NCBI GenBank assembly: GCA_031292565.1
Contig: JARLGW010000010.1
Span: 62,001 to 126,000, forward strand
Source: Paludibacteraceae bacterium
GTDB lineage: Bacteria > Bacteroidota > Bacteroidia > Bacteroidales > Paludibacteraceae
DNA length: 64,000 bases
Direction: 5' to 3'
Shown: in pieces, positions 31,396 to 39,553 of the stretch
How the letters are laid out: each line of letters begins with the position of its first letter
Numbering within the stretch: position 1 is the first letter of the stretch
Notes under the pieces: model-generated
The model's database searches: none
What the model saw: only the letters and a program-made list of their open reading frames with translations
What the model was told of the DNA's origin: nothing
Program-made: the position numbers and the translations under genes

Positions 31396-33657
31396 TTACG
31401 CGTTCTGCTTCCGTATCAAATTCAATGCACCACCATTTTTGTACCACTCAAACTGGCTGTCGTTGTAAGTATGATTCACTTGGATGGTGTCCTTGCTACC
31501 ATCGGCATGTTTGATTGTTAAAGATAACGGTTTATCGGGGCTAAAAGTTTTCAATCCCGTTAAATCGAACGTATCGTCTTCTTTTATTAAATCGTAATCG
31601 GCCTTGTTGGCAAACGTGAGTGCCAACATACCTTGTTTCTTCAAGTTCGTTTCGTGGATGCGGGCAAACGATTTCACCAATACCACTTTCACTCCCAAAT
31701 GGCGTGGCTCCATGGCAGCATGCTCACGGGAGGAACCCTCGCCATAGTTTTCATCACCCACCACGATGGTAGGTATTCCTTGCGCTTTATATAAACGAGC
31801 AGAAGCGGGTACTTCTTCATACTTTCCGCTCAAGGTGTTTTTCACCTTATTAGTTTCTCCGTTAAAGGCATTTACGGCACCGATAAGCAGGTTGTTGGAA
31901 ATATTATCCAAATGTCCGCGATATTTGAGCCATTTGCCGGCCATACTAATATGGTCGGTAGTACATTTGCCTTTGGCTTTGATAAGCAACGCCATGTTGC
32001 TAATGTCCTTGCCATCCCATTCGGCAAAAGGAGCTAGCAGTTGCAGGCGGTCGCTGGTCGGGCTCACCGCTACACTCACCCCGCTACCATCAGCGGGAGG
32101 AGCCAAAAAGCCGGGATCTTCCACCGCAAAACCTTTGGTTGGCAATTCAAATCCCGTTGGTTCGTCAAGCTTCACCTGTTCGCCATTTTCATTCGTCAAC
32201 GTATCCTTTAGCGGGTTAAACGTCATCGAACCCGCAATGGCCAAGGCCGTTACAATTTCGGGCGATGCCACGAAGCTATGGGTTTTAGGGTTACCATCGG
32301 CACGCTTGGCAAAGTTGCGATTGAAAGAAGTGATAATGCTATTTTCCTTATCCGGGTTATTATGTCTGTTCCATTGTCCGATACAGGGGCCACAAGCATT
32401 AGCCATTACTACTCCGCCAATAGCATTGAAGTCGGCCAACAGACCATCACGTTCGGCAGTATATCGCACTTGTTCCGAACCGGGATTGATAATATATTCG
32501 GCCTTTACCTTTATATTCTTTGCTTTTGCCTGACGGGCAAGCGAGGCTGCACGCGTCAAATCCTCATACGATGAGTTGGTACACGAGCCCAACAGACCCA
32601 CTTCCAATTTTTCAGGATAATTATTCTTTTTGATAAAAGCGGCAAACTCGGAAAGAGGCGTTGCCAAGTCGGGAGTGAAAGGCCCATTGATATAGGGCTC
32701 CAATTCCGACAGGTTTATCTCAATCAAGTTGTCGTAGTATTTTTCGGGGTTAGCCAGCACTTCGGGGTCAGAAGCTAAATTTGCTTTGTTCGCATCTGCC
32801 AACGCTGCAATTTCAGCACGCCCGGTAGCACGCAAGTAATCGCTCATTTTTTTATCGTAGGCAAACACGGAATTAGTTGCACCAATTTCAGCACCCATGT
32901 TGCAAATGGTAGCTTTACCCGTGCAGGAAAGAGACTCGGCTCCGTCGCCGAAATATTCAACAATGCACCCGGTGCCTCCTTTCACGGTGAGTAACCCGGC
33001 CACTTTCAATATAATATCTTTAGGTGATGCCCAACCGCTCAATTTTCCGATAAGCTTTACCCCTATCAGTTTAGGCATTTTAAGTTCCCAAGGCATCCCG
33101 GCCATTACATCCACGGCATCAGCCCCTCCTACCCCGATGGCCACCATGCCAAGCCCTCCGGCATTCACGGTGTGCGAATCGGTTCCAATCATCATCCCTC
33201 CGGGAAAAGCATAGTTTTCCAGCACCACCTGGTGAATAATACCGGCGCCCGGTTTCCAAAAACCGATACCATATTTGGCGGAAACGGATTTCAAAAAATC
33301 ATATACTTCTTTGTTTTGTTCTAGGGCTACACCAAGGTCTTTGGCTGCGCCAGAATCAGCTTGTATCAAGTGGTCGCAATGCACAGTAGTTGGCACGGCG
33401 GTACGGGATTTGCCCGCATTGATAAATTGCAGCAACGCCATCTGCGCCGTGGCATCCTGCATGGCAATACGGTCGGGGTTGAACAACACATAGTCTTTCC
33501 CTTTGGCATAGGTTTTCAGCTCGGCTTCGGAGGCCAGGTGTGCATATAATATTTTTTCACTTAGCGTCATGGGTCTTCCCAATATGCTTTTGGCTTTAGC
33601 TACTTTAGCTGAAATGGCTTCGTAAAATTTTTGAATAACGGGTAAATCGAAAGGCAT
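31396..33657 (-). CDS. acnA: Aconitate hydratase (mitochondrial-type)
   Basis: 753 aa from the ATG at 33657 ([14 protein letters not shown]), matching the start of Bacteroidota aconitases; a 20-residue upstream opening to 33717 is not family-like. Interconverts citrate and isocitrate with a [4Fe-4S] cluster; ligand cysteines are in [13 protein letters not shown] and [10 protein letters not shown]. Also seen: [20 protein letters not shown], and the C-terminal swivel domain with [15 protein letters not shown]. First gene of the operon; about 80 bp separate it from the terminator of the upstream gene, leaving room for its promoter. Confidence 0.95.
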   Translation of the reverse strand: MPFDLPVIQKFYEAISAKVAKAKSILGRPMTLSEKILYAHLASEAELKTYAKGKDYVLFNPDRIAMQDATAQMALLQFINAGKSRTAVPTTVHCDHLIQADSGAAKDLGVALEQNKEVYDFLKSVSAKYGIGFWKPGAGIIHQVVLENYAFPGGMMIGTDSHTVNAGGLGMVAIGVGGADAVDVMAGMPWELKMPKLIGVKLIGKLSGWASPKDIILKVAGLLTVKGGTGCIVEYFGDGAESLSCTGKATICNMGAEIGATNSVFAYDKKMSDYLRATGRAEIAALADANKANLASDPEVLANPEKYYDNLIEINLSELEPYINGPFTPDLATPLSEFAAFIKKNNYPEKLEVGLLGSCTNSSYEDLTRAASLARQAKAKNIKVKAEYIINPGSEQVRYTAERDGLLADFNAIGGVVMANACGPCIGQWNRHNNPDKENSIITSFNRNFAKRADGNPKTHSFVASPEIVTALAIAGSMTFNPLKDTLTNENGEQVKLDEPTGFELPTKGFAVEDPGFLAPPADGSGVSVAVSPTSDRLQLLAPFAEWDGKDISNMALLIKAKGKCTTDHISMAGKWLKYRGHLDNISNNLLIGAVNAFNGETNKVKNTLSGKYEEVPASARLYKAQGIPTIVVGDENYGEGSSREHAAMEPRHLGVKVVLVKSFARIHETNLKKQGMLALTFANKADYDLIKEDDTFDLTGLKTFSPDKPLSLTIKHADGSKDTIQVNHTYNDSQFEWYKNGGALNLIRKQNA

Positions 33658-33800
33658 ATTATTTAAGTTTAATTTTTTAAGCAGTATTTTATGCATATAA
33701 CCTTCAACAAAAAGCATATATATGCATTATTAAAGTAATTAATAGCTTATTTTACAAAAATAATAAATATACCAATAAAGTATGTGTTTTATAGCATAAA

Positions 33801-33840
33801 AAAAGCGTTTACCTTAACTATTCGTAAGGCAAACGCTTTT
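33801..33840 (-). terminator. Terminator of the small membrane-protein gene
   Basis: AAAGCGTTT.CCTTA pairs with TAAGG.AAACGCTTT around a short loop, just after the stop of the gene at 33867 and before the acnA promoter region. Confidence 0.8.
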
Positions 33841-33866
33841 CCGGCACCGTTTTTTTTGCAAATCTT

Positions 33867-34070
33867 TTATTCGGCTTTTTTTATTTTTTTTTCAACTAAA
33901 TAAGTTAGAGGACATGTGTGAGCAATACCGGAAATCAATAAAACTCCCGAAAGAGAAAACAAAATCAAACCAACGACTCCTGTTAGTACATGTACAATAA
34001 AAAGAGCCAACAAGATTAAACCTGCAATAAAACGAAATGTACTTTCAGCTTTGCTAATGTTGTTCATCAT
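33867..34070 (-). CDS. Small inner-membrane protein, DUF2892/YgaP-membrane-like
   Basis: 67 aa from the ATG at 34070 (MMNNISKAESTFRFIAG). The in-frame opening up to 34112 is unlikely because a TAnnTTTG box (TAATTTTG, 34110-34117) lies there. Two hydrophobic segments (FIAGLILLALFIVHVL and VGLILFSLSGVLLISG) followed by a conserved HTCPLTYLV end make it resemble DUF2892, the membrane part that is often fused to rhodanese in YgaP. No rhodanese gene is near. Single-gene transcript with its own terminator. Confidence 0.75.
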   Translation of the reverse strand: MMNNISKAESTFRFIAGLILLALFIVHVLTGVVGLILFSLSGVLLISGIAHTCPLTYLVEKKIKKAE

Positions 34071-34245
34071 AATATAATTAATTTTTAGGGTTTTCAAAAA
34101 CAAGGTTTTCAAAATTACAACACACTTAGAACGGATATTTTTAGATTTTAGTTTATCCCTCTATGTTAAAAAATACCCTTTCATGTGTTAATTAACATTT
34201 CAAGCGAAAAACTATACAATATACCATGAAAAGGGCGTTTGCAAA

Positions 34246-34906
34246 CTATCGATTGGTCTGATCCTTCTGCTCTTTATATGTTGTTACGGTATATACTTCA
34301 GGCACAAGAAACTCACTATCCAGTATCGGGCGTTTAAGCACTCGTTTAGCTTCCATAATAGTAGTTTCGCCACCGTTGGTTTTCTCACTTCTGAGGATAA
34401 AACCTTTAAGACCTTTATACATCAAGAAGTTTATATCAGCACCACCAATAGCCTCCGTGGCATACACGATGTCCGTCATTTGTTCCTTGCTCTCCTTATT
34501 CAATATGGCGATTTCGTACTTTTTGCACTTATAGCCCAGAATCAACATTTTATCGTTCGTTGGCTTGATGGTAAACTCAAGGCCGGCAGAAGCATCGGCA
34601 ATATCATCCTTATAATATACCAACGCCACACGGTCGTCGCCAATATCCGTTAAGTTCGCCAAAAAACTACTATCGGCATTTGCTATAACACGCATCACCG
34701 ATTTTGGCGTAACCACAATTTGTTTGGTATTGCTACCCGAAATAAGAAAGGTAACCTGCGTGGGTAGATCAGGTAAATCGTCCTCCGACACCCCTTTAAT
34801 AGGTAACATCAAAAAGCACCTCGGCCGAAGTAACTTTTTTCCGTTGTGCTTGCACGCACAAAAGGCTACCGACCAACAACAATATAAGTAAGGTGACTTT
34901 TTTCAT
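34246..34906 (-). pseudogene. Frameshifted secreted protein of unknown function (DUF4412-like)
   Basis: The first frame starts at 34906 with a clear signal peptide (MKKVTLLILLLVGSLLCVQA) and stops at 34796 after VLFDVTY; the rest continues in the next frame from about 34800 to 34246 (KGVSEDDLPDLPTQVTFLIS onward). Removing one T in TATTAAAGGGG would join them as VLFDVTYKGVSEDDL and give a 219-residue protein. The pattern of a signal peptide followed by a beta-rich domain that reports extracted metals or lipids resembles DUF4412-type secreted proteins, but this is weak. Either a pseudogene or a sequencing error; no slippery-site logic supports programmed shifting. Confidence 0.7.
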
Positions 34907-34920
34907 ATTATCTATTTTTT

Positions 34921-35541
34921 TTATAACGCTTTATCTACATTAATCCATTTGGCATCTGCGGCCGATTGCTTGCAATCGTTGATAACCGGCACTTCCACCT
35001 TATCCGTTTCCTTAGAGCGTTTGTTAATCAACTTGAGCAACTCTTTTTCGCTGCAAAACCCGGTGTTGATATCCAGGCACACCTTTGTTTGAGTGTTCAC
35101 CACCAACGCCCAACGGTTGGGGCATTCCTTCCCATCGCAGTAAAACTCCTTCCCTACAATAATATAATACGTGGCCGCATTGGCTATTATCTTTTCACCA
35201 AAAATTTCTTTTTCATCATAAGCATGCACCGTTGGTTTGTGGTTCTCATTGTTCGCCGTAAGCAACGTACCGTTGAGAGAAACACCCACTTTTTCCTCCA
35301 GCTCCTGATAGTAGAAAGAAAAATCGTTCGGGTTAAGGTATTTGTATCCGGCTTCCACCTGCACGGTATCAGTTCCAAAAATAAATTTACGGGTAAGGTA
35401 AATGCGTTTACCGTCCTTAATAGTGTCCGTTTTCAGCACGGGGCGGGTTTCGTCCACCTTCACCGGATCCGTTACTTGTTGAGAAAACAGGTTGCCTGCA
35501 AATGCAAGGCTGATAAACAGCATAGCAAATTTCTTCGTCAT
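34921..35541 (-). CDS. Secreted protein of unknown function
   Basis: 206 aa. Signal peptide at 1-20 (KKFAMLFISLAFAGNLFS, cleavage near SQQ). The mature part has no family that I recognise; it contains four cysteines in its second half (FYCDGKECPN and VCLDINTGFC), which could form disulfides, so a periplasmic or surface location fits. Terminates 14 bp before the frameshifted gene, so the two may be co-transcribed. A TATATTTG box lies upstream. Confidence 0.75.
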   Translation of the reverse strand: MTKKFAMLFISLAFAGNLFSQQVTDPVKVDETRPVLKTDTIKDGKRIYLTRKFIFGTDTVQVEAGYKYLNPNDFSFYYQELEEKVGVSLNGTLLTANNENHKPTVHAYDEKEIFGEKIIANAATYYIIVGKEFYCDGKECPNRWALVVNTQTKVCLDINTGFCSEKELLKLINKRSKETDKVEVPVINDCKQSAADAKWINVDKAL

Positions 35542-35574
35542 ACGATTCTTTTTTCTGTTTTAAAGTTAGGAGTT

Positions 35575-35582
35575 CAAATATA
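35575..35582 (-). promoter_or_regulatory. Candidate -7 box of the 206-aa secreted protein gene
   Basis: TATATTTG on the minus strand, 33 bp before the ATG. No TTG was found at the usual distance upstream, so the match is only partial. Confidence 0.35.
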
Positions 35583-35635
35583 ATACTATCCGTGGAAGTT
35601 TTAGAAAAAAATACCGTTAATATTTAAAGAAAAAA

Positions 35636-35661
35636 TGCCCTATTCAACTAAGAACAGGGCA
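35636..35661 (-). terminator. Terminator after the SOR/SoxZ-like gene
   Basis: TGCCCTATTC and GAACAGGGCA pair around a short loop; on the minus strand a T run follows. It ends the 36.9-35.7 kb transcript. Confidence 0.8.
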
Positions 35662-35690
35662 ATCCGAATATAACACAATGTATTTCCTTT

Positions 35691-36026
35691 TTATTTCACT
35701 TTTAATGTTTCGGATTTTGCACCGTACAAATTGCAACGGGCTTTTACCTCTACAACCGAACCCGGTTTTATTTCGGGAACCTCCACCTCCACCAGTTCTT
35801 CCTGAGCCGACAACTGCTGTTTTAGATTGATCTCCTTTACCAATTTACCATCTACTTTGATGCTTATCAAATTAACATAATGGGTTTTCACATCTTTAAC
35901 CGGGTGGATGGCTTCCACCTTTAGTTTACCAGCGGTGTAGGACAGCACTACTTTTTTAGGCGGATTGGCCATTAAAAAGGCAGGAATGAAAGCAACGCAG
36001 ATGAAGGTTAACAATAGCTTTTTCAT
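35691..36026 (-). CDS. Secreted superoxide-reductase/SoxZ-like domain protein
   Basis: 111 aa. Signal peptide at 1-20 (LLLTFICVAFIPAFLMA), then a single Ig-like beta domain. HPVKDVKTHY (H41, H49) and ARCNLYG (C98, Y101) fall where superoxide reductases have HP..HY and CNLHG, the iron ligands; here the last His is Tyr and the first His ligand is not evident. The HP..INGK layout is also like SoxZ, which carries no iron. Thus it is probably a structural or binding relative, not a working superoxide reductase. Last gene of a three-gene run with the two haem-like membrane proteins. Confidence 0.65.
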   Translation of the reverse strand: MKKLLLTFICVAFIPAFLMANPPKKVVLSYTAGKLKVEAIHPVKDVKTHYVNLISIKVDGKLVKEINLKQQLSAQEELVEVEVPEIKPGSVVEVKARCNLYGAKSETLKVK

Positions 36027-36054
36027 ACGTCAATTAATTTTGGGTGAAAATTAT

Positions 36055-36258
36055 TTATTCAAAGAAAAAGAAATACAGCATCACAAGCGCGTGAAAGGCG
36101 ACCAAGGAAAAACCGGTAATGCCTGCATACCGATGCCATTTGAGCCGACGCTTGAACTTGATAACATGCAGACCCGTGAGAAATACAAAAATCAAGAATA
36201 AAAACCCGGCAATGCCCACGTAAGCACTTATTTGATAAATAGGTAAACTATCATCCAC
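36055..36258 (-). CDS. Small two-TM protein with conserved histidines
   Basis: 67 aa. Two hydrophobic helices (about 12-33 and 44-65). Histidines H31, H42 and H56 sit at helix ends, as in small b-type cytochrome or ferric-reductase-like membrane proteins. 11 bp after the 226-aa gene and 28 bp before the secreted domain protein, so it is likely a subunit of the same complex. Haem binding is an inference. Confidence 0.65.
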   Translation of the reverse strand: MDDSLPIYQISAYVGIAGFLFLIFVFLTGLHVIKFKRRLKWHRYAGITGFSLVAFHALVMLYFFFFE

Positions 36259-36269
36259 AATACACTATA

Positions 36270-36950
36270 TTAAAAGGTTACAACTATCATAGAAGTAAAA
36301 AGCGCACCAAAAGCCGTAATGGCCGCAGCTCTATGTAATGCTTTTGTATTTGAACCGGAACCAGAATCGCGCTCAGAATCGTGAGGAGCCAGTAAATTGG
36401 TAGCTATCATAGCCGAAAAATGGATTACCGCCAATGCCTCGTGTGCCTTCAGCGCGTTCATGCCCGGATGCATACTATGCCCACGTGGAGGGGCAAACAA
36501 AGCCAACCCTGCAGACGTGAAATAGGTAATGTTAACCACCGCGGCCAACGTGCTGTGCAAATCGCGCAGGCTATTATCGCCATTGTACAACTTCATACCC
36601 ACAATGCCCTCGGCCAGCATACCCACCAAGGAAACATAACTCAGGTAGCGATGCGCGGTGAGCATTTTATGACGAATCTGCATTTCCCGGTCGCGTTCGT
36701 CCTCGCTCAATTTAAACGTGGAGAAATTGCGCAACAGTCCTTTTTTGCCCCACAACATACGTTGCGTGAAGGGATACTTGGTGGGGAGCAAATCCTCGGT
36801 AGAATCAGCCGAAGCAACGAGGGTTTGAGCAGGCAACGCCTTTTTTACTTGCGCCGTGGAATCCAACCCTATCGTGGCAGGTTGCTCCGTTTGTGCATAT
36901 ATGGAAACGCCTGAAAGAATAAACAAAAACAATAGTATTCTTATCTTCAT
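36270..36950 (-). CDS. Membrane protein, cytochrome b561-like four-helix candidate
   Basis: 226 aa. Signal peptide at 1-20, an acidic/Lys-rich linker, then four hydrophobic helices from about residue 95. Histidines H100, H132, H170, H177 and H206 lie in or at helix ends in a pattern like di-haem b561 proteins; a periplasmic loop holds HSMHPG. Possibly electron transfer across the membrane together with the following 67-aa protein and the secreted SOR/SoxZ-like domain. A TATATTTG box (36987-36994) lies 37 bp upstream. Function is not known. Confidence 0.65.
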   Translation of the reverse strand: MKIRILLFLFILSGVSIYAQTEQPATIGLDSTAQVKKALPAQTLVASADSTEDLLPTKYPFTQRMLWGKKGLLRNFSTFKLSEDERDREMQIRHKMLTAHRYLSYVSLVGMLAEGIVGMKLYNGDNSLRDLHSTLAAVVNITYFTSAGLALFAPPRGHSMHPGMNALKAHEALAVIHFSAMIATNLLAPHDSERDSGSGSNTKALHRAAAITAFGALFTSMIVVTF

Positions 36951-37166
36951 ATTAAATTCTAATTAAGCATTCAGGTAATTATATGTCAAATATAAACACT
37001 TCTTTTATGATAGCATTTAATGTCCTCGTTTTTTTAACATTCTTAATGAATAAACTCCATCTACCCTATTTCCGGGTAGTAAATTTTCAATAATTGGCTA
37101 ACGTATCGTTAAAACACATGAAGGTTGCGAATGTTTAGCAGAAAAAAACGATTGGCTCCCGAAACA

Positions 37167-37226
37167 GGGTTCGACTTCGCTCACGCACCATCACGACTCA
37201 CGGTGACTGAGCGGAGCCGAAGTCCC
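37167..37226. repeat. REP-like inverted repeat (copy A)
   Basis: Left arm with TTCGACTTCGCTCA, right arm with TGAGCGGAGCCGAAGTCCC, pairing over 11 of 13 central positions, and an inner CAC..GTG stem. The core TGAGCGGAGYCGAAG recurs at 39420-39434. Such elements are dispersed in many Bacteroidota genomes. Confidence 0.6.
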
Positions 37227-37250
37227 GAAAAAAACCTCCCCTCCCCCTCT

Positions 37251-37283
37251 AAACCTTCCAAGTTTTGAAAACTTGGAAGGTTT
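37251..37283. repeat. Perfect 33-bp palindrome
   Basis: AAACCTTCCAAGTTTT and its reverse complement around a single central G. Both arms are 16 bp with no mismatch. It lies between a minus gene start and a plus gene start, so it is not a terminator for either; probably a dispersed repeat or a binding site. Confidence 0.75.
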
Positions 37284-37321
37284 CACCGTAAGCCCTTATA
37301 AAATATTTAATAGAAAAACCA

Positions 37322-37351
37322 TTTGATTTGAGACGGATGTTTTTATATTTG
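37322..37351 (+). promoter_or_regulatory. Promoter of the orphan gene at 37.4 kb
   Basis: TTTG (37322-37325), an 18-bp spacer and TATATTTG (37344-37351) match the full Bacteroidota -33/-7 consensus. The leader would be about 65 nt. Confidence 0.65.
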
Positions 37352-37420
37352 TAGTTTATCTGAAAAAGATAATTCCGATTACAAATCCACCTAGAAGGGA
37401 AAACTAAAAAAAAAGATATA

Positions 37421-38281
37421 ATGAATACAGAAAAAATACTTGATGAAAATGGACAAGGATTTACTCGATTTTTTTCAAATGATAATGTTGAAAAAGTAAA
37501 TCCAGTCAAATACTACAAAACACATGAACTTAAAAAAAGAGCGATTATATTACGTGACTTGTTAAAGGCTAAAGATCCTTCTTCTACTTCTTCATTAAAC
37601 GAAAAGTTTTTTATTGAAAAGGCTGAAGAAACTCTAACTGTTTTTTTTGAACATTTTGAACAGACAAAAGTTCACAATAATTTCATTGAATTATTAAAAA
37701 CAACTAAAAAGAAAGATCAAGAAAAATTACTTAAAGGAATGACATTAAATCCTGACGAATTAATGTCGCTAATATTTAAATCATATAACGATTTTGGATT
37801 TTTATATAGTAAATATCTTTTTGAAAATTGCCAAAATGGATTCGAAGAAAAAAAGCTACCAAAATTTGTTCATATAGAAGAAGACGGAGCTATCAAAAAA
37901 GTTGGAGAAACTGATTTGACTAATGGAGAACTCAAAAATTTAATTAAAGACAAAAAAGCCATTGTTGCGCATTTTTTCGAGAAAGATGAATTTTGGCACT
38001 GTTTCTTTTTAACATATAACAGCATTAAAGGAGAAGAAAGGGGGAAAAACGGACAAGCTCATCTTCATTACGTTTCAAGCTCATTCGGAATTTCTAAAAC
38101 TGATTTTATTGAAAGTATGAAAACAGGTAAACATAAATCAACTCCAATTCATATAGCCTTATTAGACTATGGGAATCAAACAGAGGTACAAAAAAAAATG
38201 ACAATGACCATCGCTGGTGCGATTTTGCAAATCGTACCTGTAACCAAATTAATGCAGTATGGATTTGGAAATCCGCATTAG
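37421..38281 (+). CDS. Orphan protein of unknown function
   Basis: 286 aa, no family recognised. Soluble, no signal peptide. The N-terminal half is charged and helical (DLLKAKDPSSTS, EKAEETLTVFFEHFEQT). The C-terminal half has alternating hydrophobic segments typical of an alpha/beta domain (FWHCFFLTYNSIKGE, HLHYVSSSFGISKTDF, TPIHIALLDYGN). The final 20 residues are hydrophobic (MTIAGAILQIVPVTKLMQYG). Very AT-rich compared with its neighbours, with its own strong promoter, and placed in an accessory pocket next to a HEPN/MNT pair. A stress, phage-defence or toxin role would be a guess. Confidence 0.7.
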   Translation: MNTEKILDENGQGFTRFFSNDNVEKVNPVKYYKTHELKKRAIILRDLLKAKDPSSTSSLNEKFFIEKAEETLTVFFEHFEQTKVHNNFIELLKTTKKKDQEKLLKGMTLNPDELMSLIFKSYNDFGFLYSKYLFENCQNGFEEKKLPKFVHIEEDGAIKKVGETDLTNGELKNLIKDKKAIVAHFFEKDEFWHCFFLTYNSIKGEERGKNGQAHLHYVSSSFGISKTDFIESMKTGKHKSTPIHIALLDYGNQTEVQKKMTMTIAGAILQIVPVTKLMQYGFGNPH

Positions 38282-38308
38282 CGAAAAGGGATCAAGATTT
38301 GTCTAACC

Positions 38309-38611
38309 CTACTTTTCAAATAAAGTGATACCTACCCGATTGATATGCTCCAACAAGTCGTTGTTGGATATTTGGTGCAATAGCGATATATCGAAGAAGA
38401 AGGGAAAAAGGAGGTCGTCTATTTCGGTTTCAATGGTATTCAAATCGGTTTTGCCAAGTTGCGCCCCCACCAATGTAATATCCACATCCGAACCCTTGCG
38501 GTAATTACCTTTTGCTCTGGACCCGTACAAGATAACTTTTTCCACACGAGGGTGTTTTGAAAACAGCTCTTGCAGTTGGGTTAGTTGTATGTCAGTCAGT
38601 CCGTAGCTCAT
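38309..38611 (-). CDS. MNT-domain nucleotidyltransferase, antitoxin candidate
   Basis: 100 aa. Minimal nucleotidyltransferase: YGSRAKGNYRKGSDVD contains the GSX10DXD motif (G30-S31, D42, D44). In characterised HEPN/MNT pairs this enzyme neutralises the partner by adding AMP to a tyrosine next to its catalytic motif. It follows the HEPN gene by 36 bp on the same strand. Part of a type VII-like toxin-antitoxin or, in other contexts, a defence unit. Confidence 0.85.
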   Translation of the reverse strand: MSYGLTDIQLTQLQELFSKHPRVEKVILYGSRAKGNYRKGSDVDITLVGAQLGKTDLNTIETEIDDLLFPFFFDISLLHQISNNDLLEHINRVGITLFEK

Positions 38612-38647
38612 TGTATTTCAGTTCAAAAAGAATTAAAAAATCGTGCG

Positions 38648-39094
38648 TTACTCTCCGCTTCTAAGTTCTTCCATTTTTGTTTCAAAATCCACAAACAAAG
38701 GGAAATACACGTTAACAATATCATCCAGAATTTCGTATGTCGTACTTTCGTTGTACGTGTGCGAGGTTCGGTTACGGTCGCCTATGGTGTTCATCCATCG
38801 TTGGTCGGTTATTAAGCCCATTGATATAGCTTCACGTATTGCATCGCGCGAGCCTGTAATCGAATTGTTGCCCTGATATATCACGTAATCTTTCATCACG
38901 TTCCAAGCCAGTTCGTGTGTATATTCAAAACGTTGAATGAGCCCTTCCAACTTTAGGTCGTCAAGCTCCTCCATTTCCGCTCCGGCATCCATTTCCTCAT
39001 GCACGTAATCCACCGCGTCGGATAGTTTTTTCAAAGCCTTGCGGTAATTAGCAAATCGTTGTTGCCAACGAATATCCGTTTCATTATTTGGCAT
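38648..39094 (-). CDS. HEPN-domain protein (HI0074-like), toxin candidate
   Basis: 148 aa, all-helical, formerly called nucleotidyltransferase substrate-binding protein. RNRTSHTY at residues 107-114 is the RX4H ribonuclease motif (R107, H112) with the tyrosine (Y114) that MNT partners AMPylate in the RX4-6HXY toxins. FEYTHELAWNVMKDY is the typical helix of the family. First gene of the pair; a candidate TATATTTG box is at 39126-39133. Expected to be an RNase that is held inactive by the MNT protein. Confidence 0.85.
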   Translation of the reverse strand: MPNNETDIRWQQRFANYRKALKKLSDAVDYVHEEMDAGAEMEELDDLKLEGLIQRFEYTHELAWNVMKDYVIYQGNNSITGSRDAIREAISMGLITDQRWMNTIGDRNRTSHTYNESTTYEILDDIVNVYFPLFVDFETKMEELRSGE

Positions 39095-39125
39095 GCTGTT
39101 TTAATTTAGATTCATGTTTTATGTT

Positions 39126-39133
39126 CAAATATA
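39126..39133 (-). promoter_or_regulatory. Candidate -7 box of the HEPN/MNT pair
   Basis: TATATTTG on the minus strand, about 32 bp before the HEPN ATG; no TTG at the expected distance. Confidence 0.35.
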
Positions 39134-39443
39134 ATATAAATCAATTTATTTCGGATATTAAAATTCGATTTTCGATAGATTGTTTTGATTCTTTCTTACT
39201 TGAGTGTATTTACAATCCGACACATTACAAACCACTAACCCCTCCGCTTCGCTCGTCCCCTTTAGCAAAAGGGGACAATTTAGTCTAGCTTTAGTTTTCA
39301 TTCCATTGGCATGCGTAAACAAACATCAAGGGTAAAAATTAAAAATGTCAGCACAATTATTCTTCCCCGTTAGGCGTAGGCTCTGCCAAACACTGTAAAA
39401 CACAACTCAACTCGGTGCCTGAGCGGAGTCGAAGGCACACAAT
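39134..39443. other. Noncoding stretch with dispersed-repeat elements
   Basis: No supported gene between the HEPN start region and the alaS terminator. Contains the GTCCCCTTT..AAAAGGGGAC hairpin (39255-39276) and a second TGAGCGGAGTCGAAG element enclosed by GTGCC/GGCAC (39415-39438). Both look like repeats that sit in intergenic DNA. Confidence 0.6.
39415..39438. repeat. REP-like element (copy B)
   Basis: GTGCC, TGAGCGGAGTCGAA, GGCAC: the same TGAGCGGAGYCGAAG core as copy A at 37.2 kb, here flanked by complementary five-base arms. Confidence 0.55.
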
Positions 39444-39492
39444 AACACAACAATCCCCACCGAAAATAAATTCGATGGGGATTGTTGTGTTT
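39444..39492 (-). terminator. Terminator of alaS
   Basis: AACACAACAATCCCCA pairs with TGGGGATTGTTGTGTT (long perfect stem, inner CGA/TCG) beyond the alaS stop, at about 60 bp. Confidence 0.8.
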
Positions 39493-39553
39493 TATTAATG
39501 AGAGCTAATGATGATTTGCGTAAATTATTATTGGGGCAAATGATGATTTGCCC

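Larger units (their letters stand above)
36951..37420. other. 470-bp intergenic region with promoters and palindromes
   Basis: Holds a minus-strand TATATTTG box for the 226-aa gene, a long imperfect inverted repeat (37167-37226), a perfect 33-bp palindrome (37251-37283) and the promoter of the next + gene. No coding frame supported: the minus ORF at 37249-37509 only reads through the palindrome and the start of the next gene. Confidence 0.7.

Noticed and set aside
31766-32533. 255-aa open frame on the + strand inside acnA
   Set aside because: Complete overlap with a well-conserved aconitase on the other strand; the frame is Ser/Pro/Leu-rich noise with no family features.
33658-33717. Longer start for acnA
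   Set aside because: The 20 extra residues are unlike aconitases, while [14 protein letters not shown] matches the family start.
34780-34815. Programmed ribosomal frameshift in the secreted-protein gene
   Set aside because: The site TAT-TAA-A does not allow good re-pairing in the shifted frame and lacks a known stimulator; an extra base is simpler.
34966-35583. 205-aa open frame on the + strand
   Set aside because: Overlaps the secreted 206-aa gene, which has a clear signal peptide and better composition; the + frame has no start context.
36420-36914. 164-aa + strand frame opposite the b561-like gene
   Set aside because: Antisense shadow; the minus gene has a signal peptide and helices.
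37249-37509. 86-aa minus-strand frame across the palindrome
   Set aside because: Reads through the palindrome and antisense to the orphan gene; no promoter or family support.
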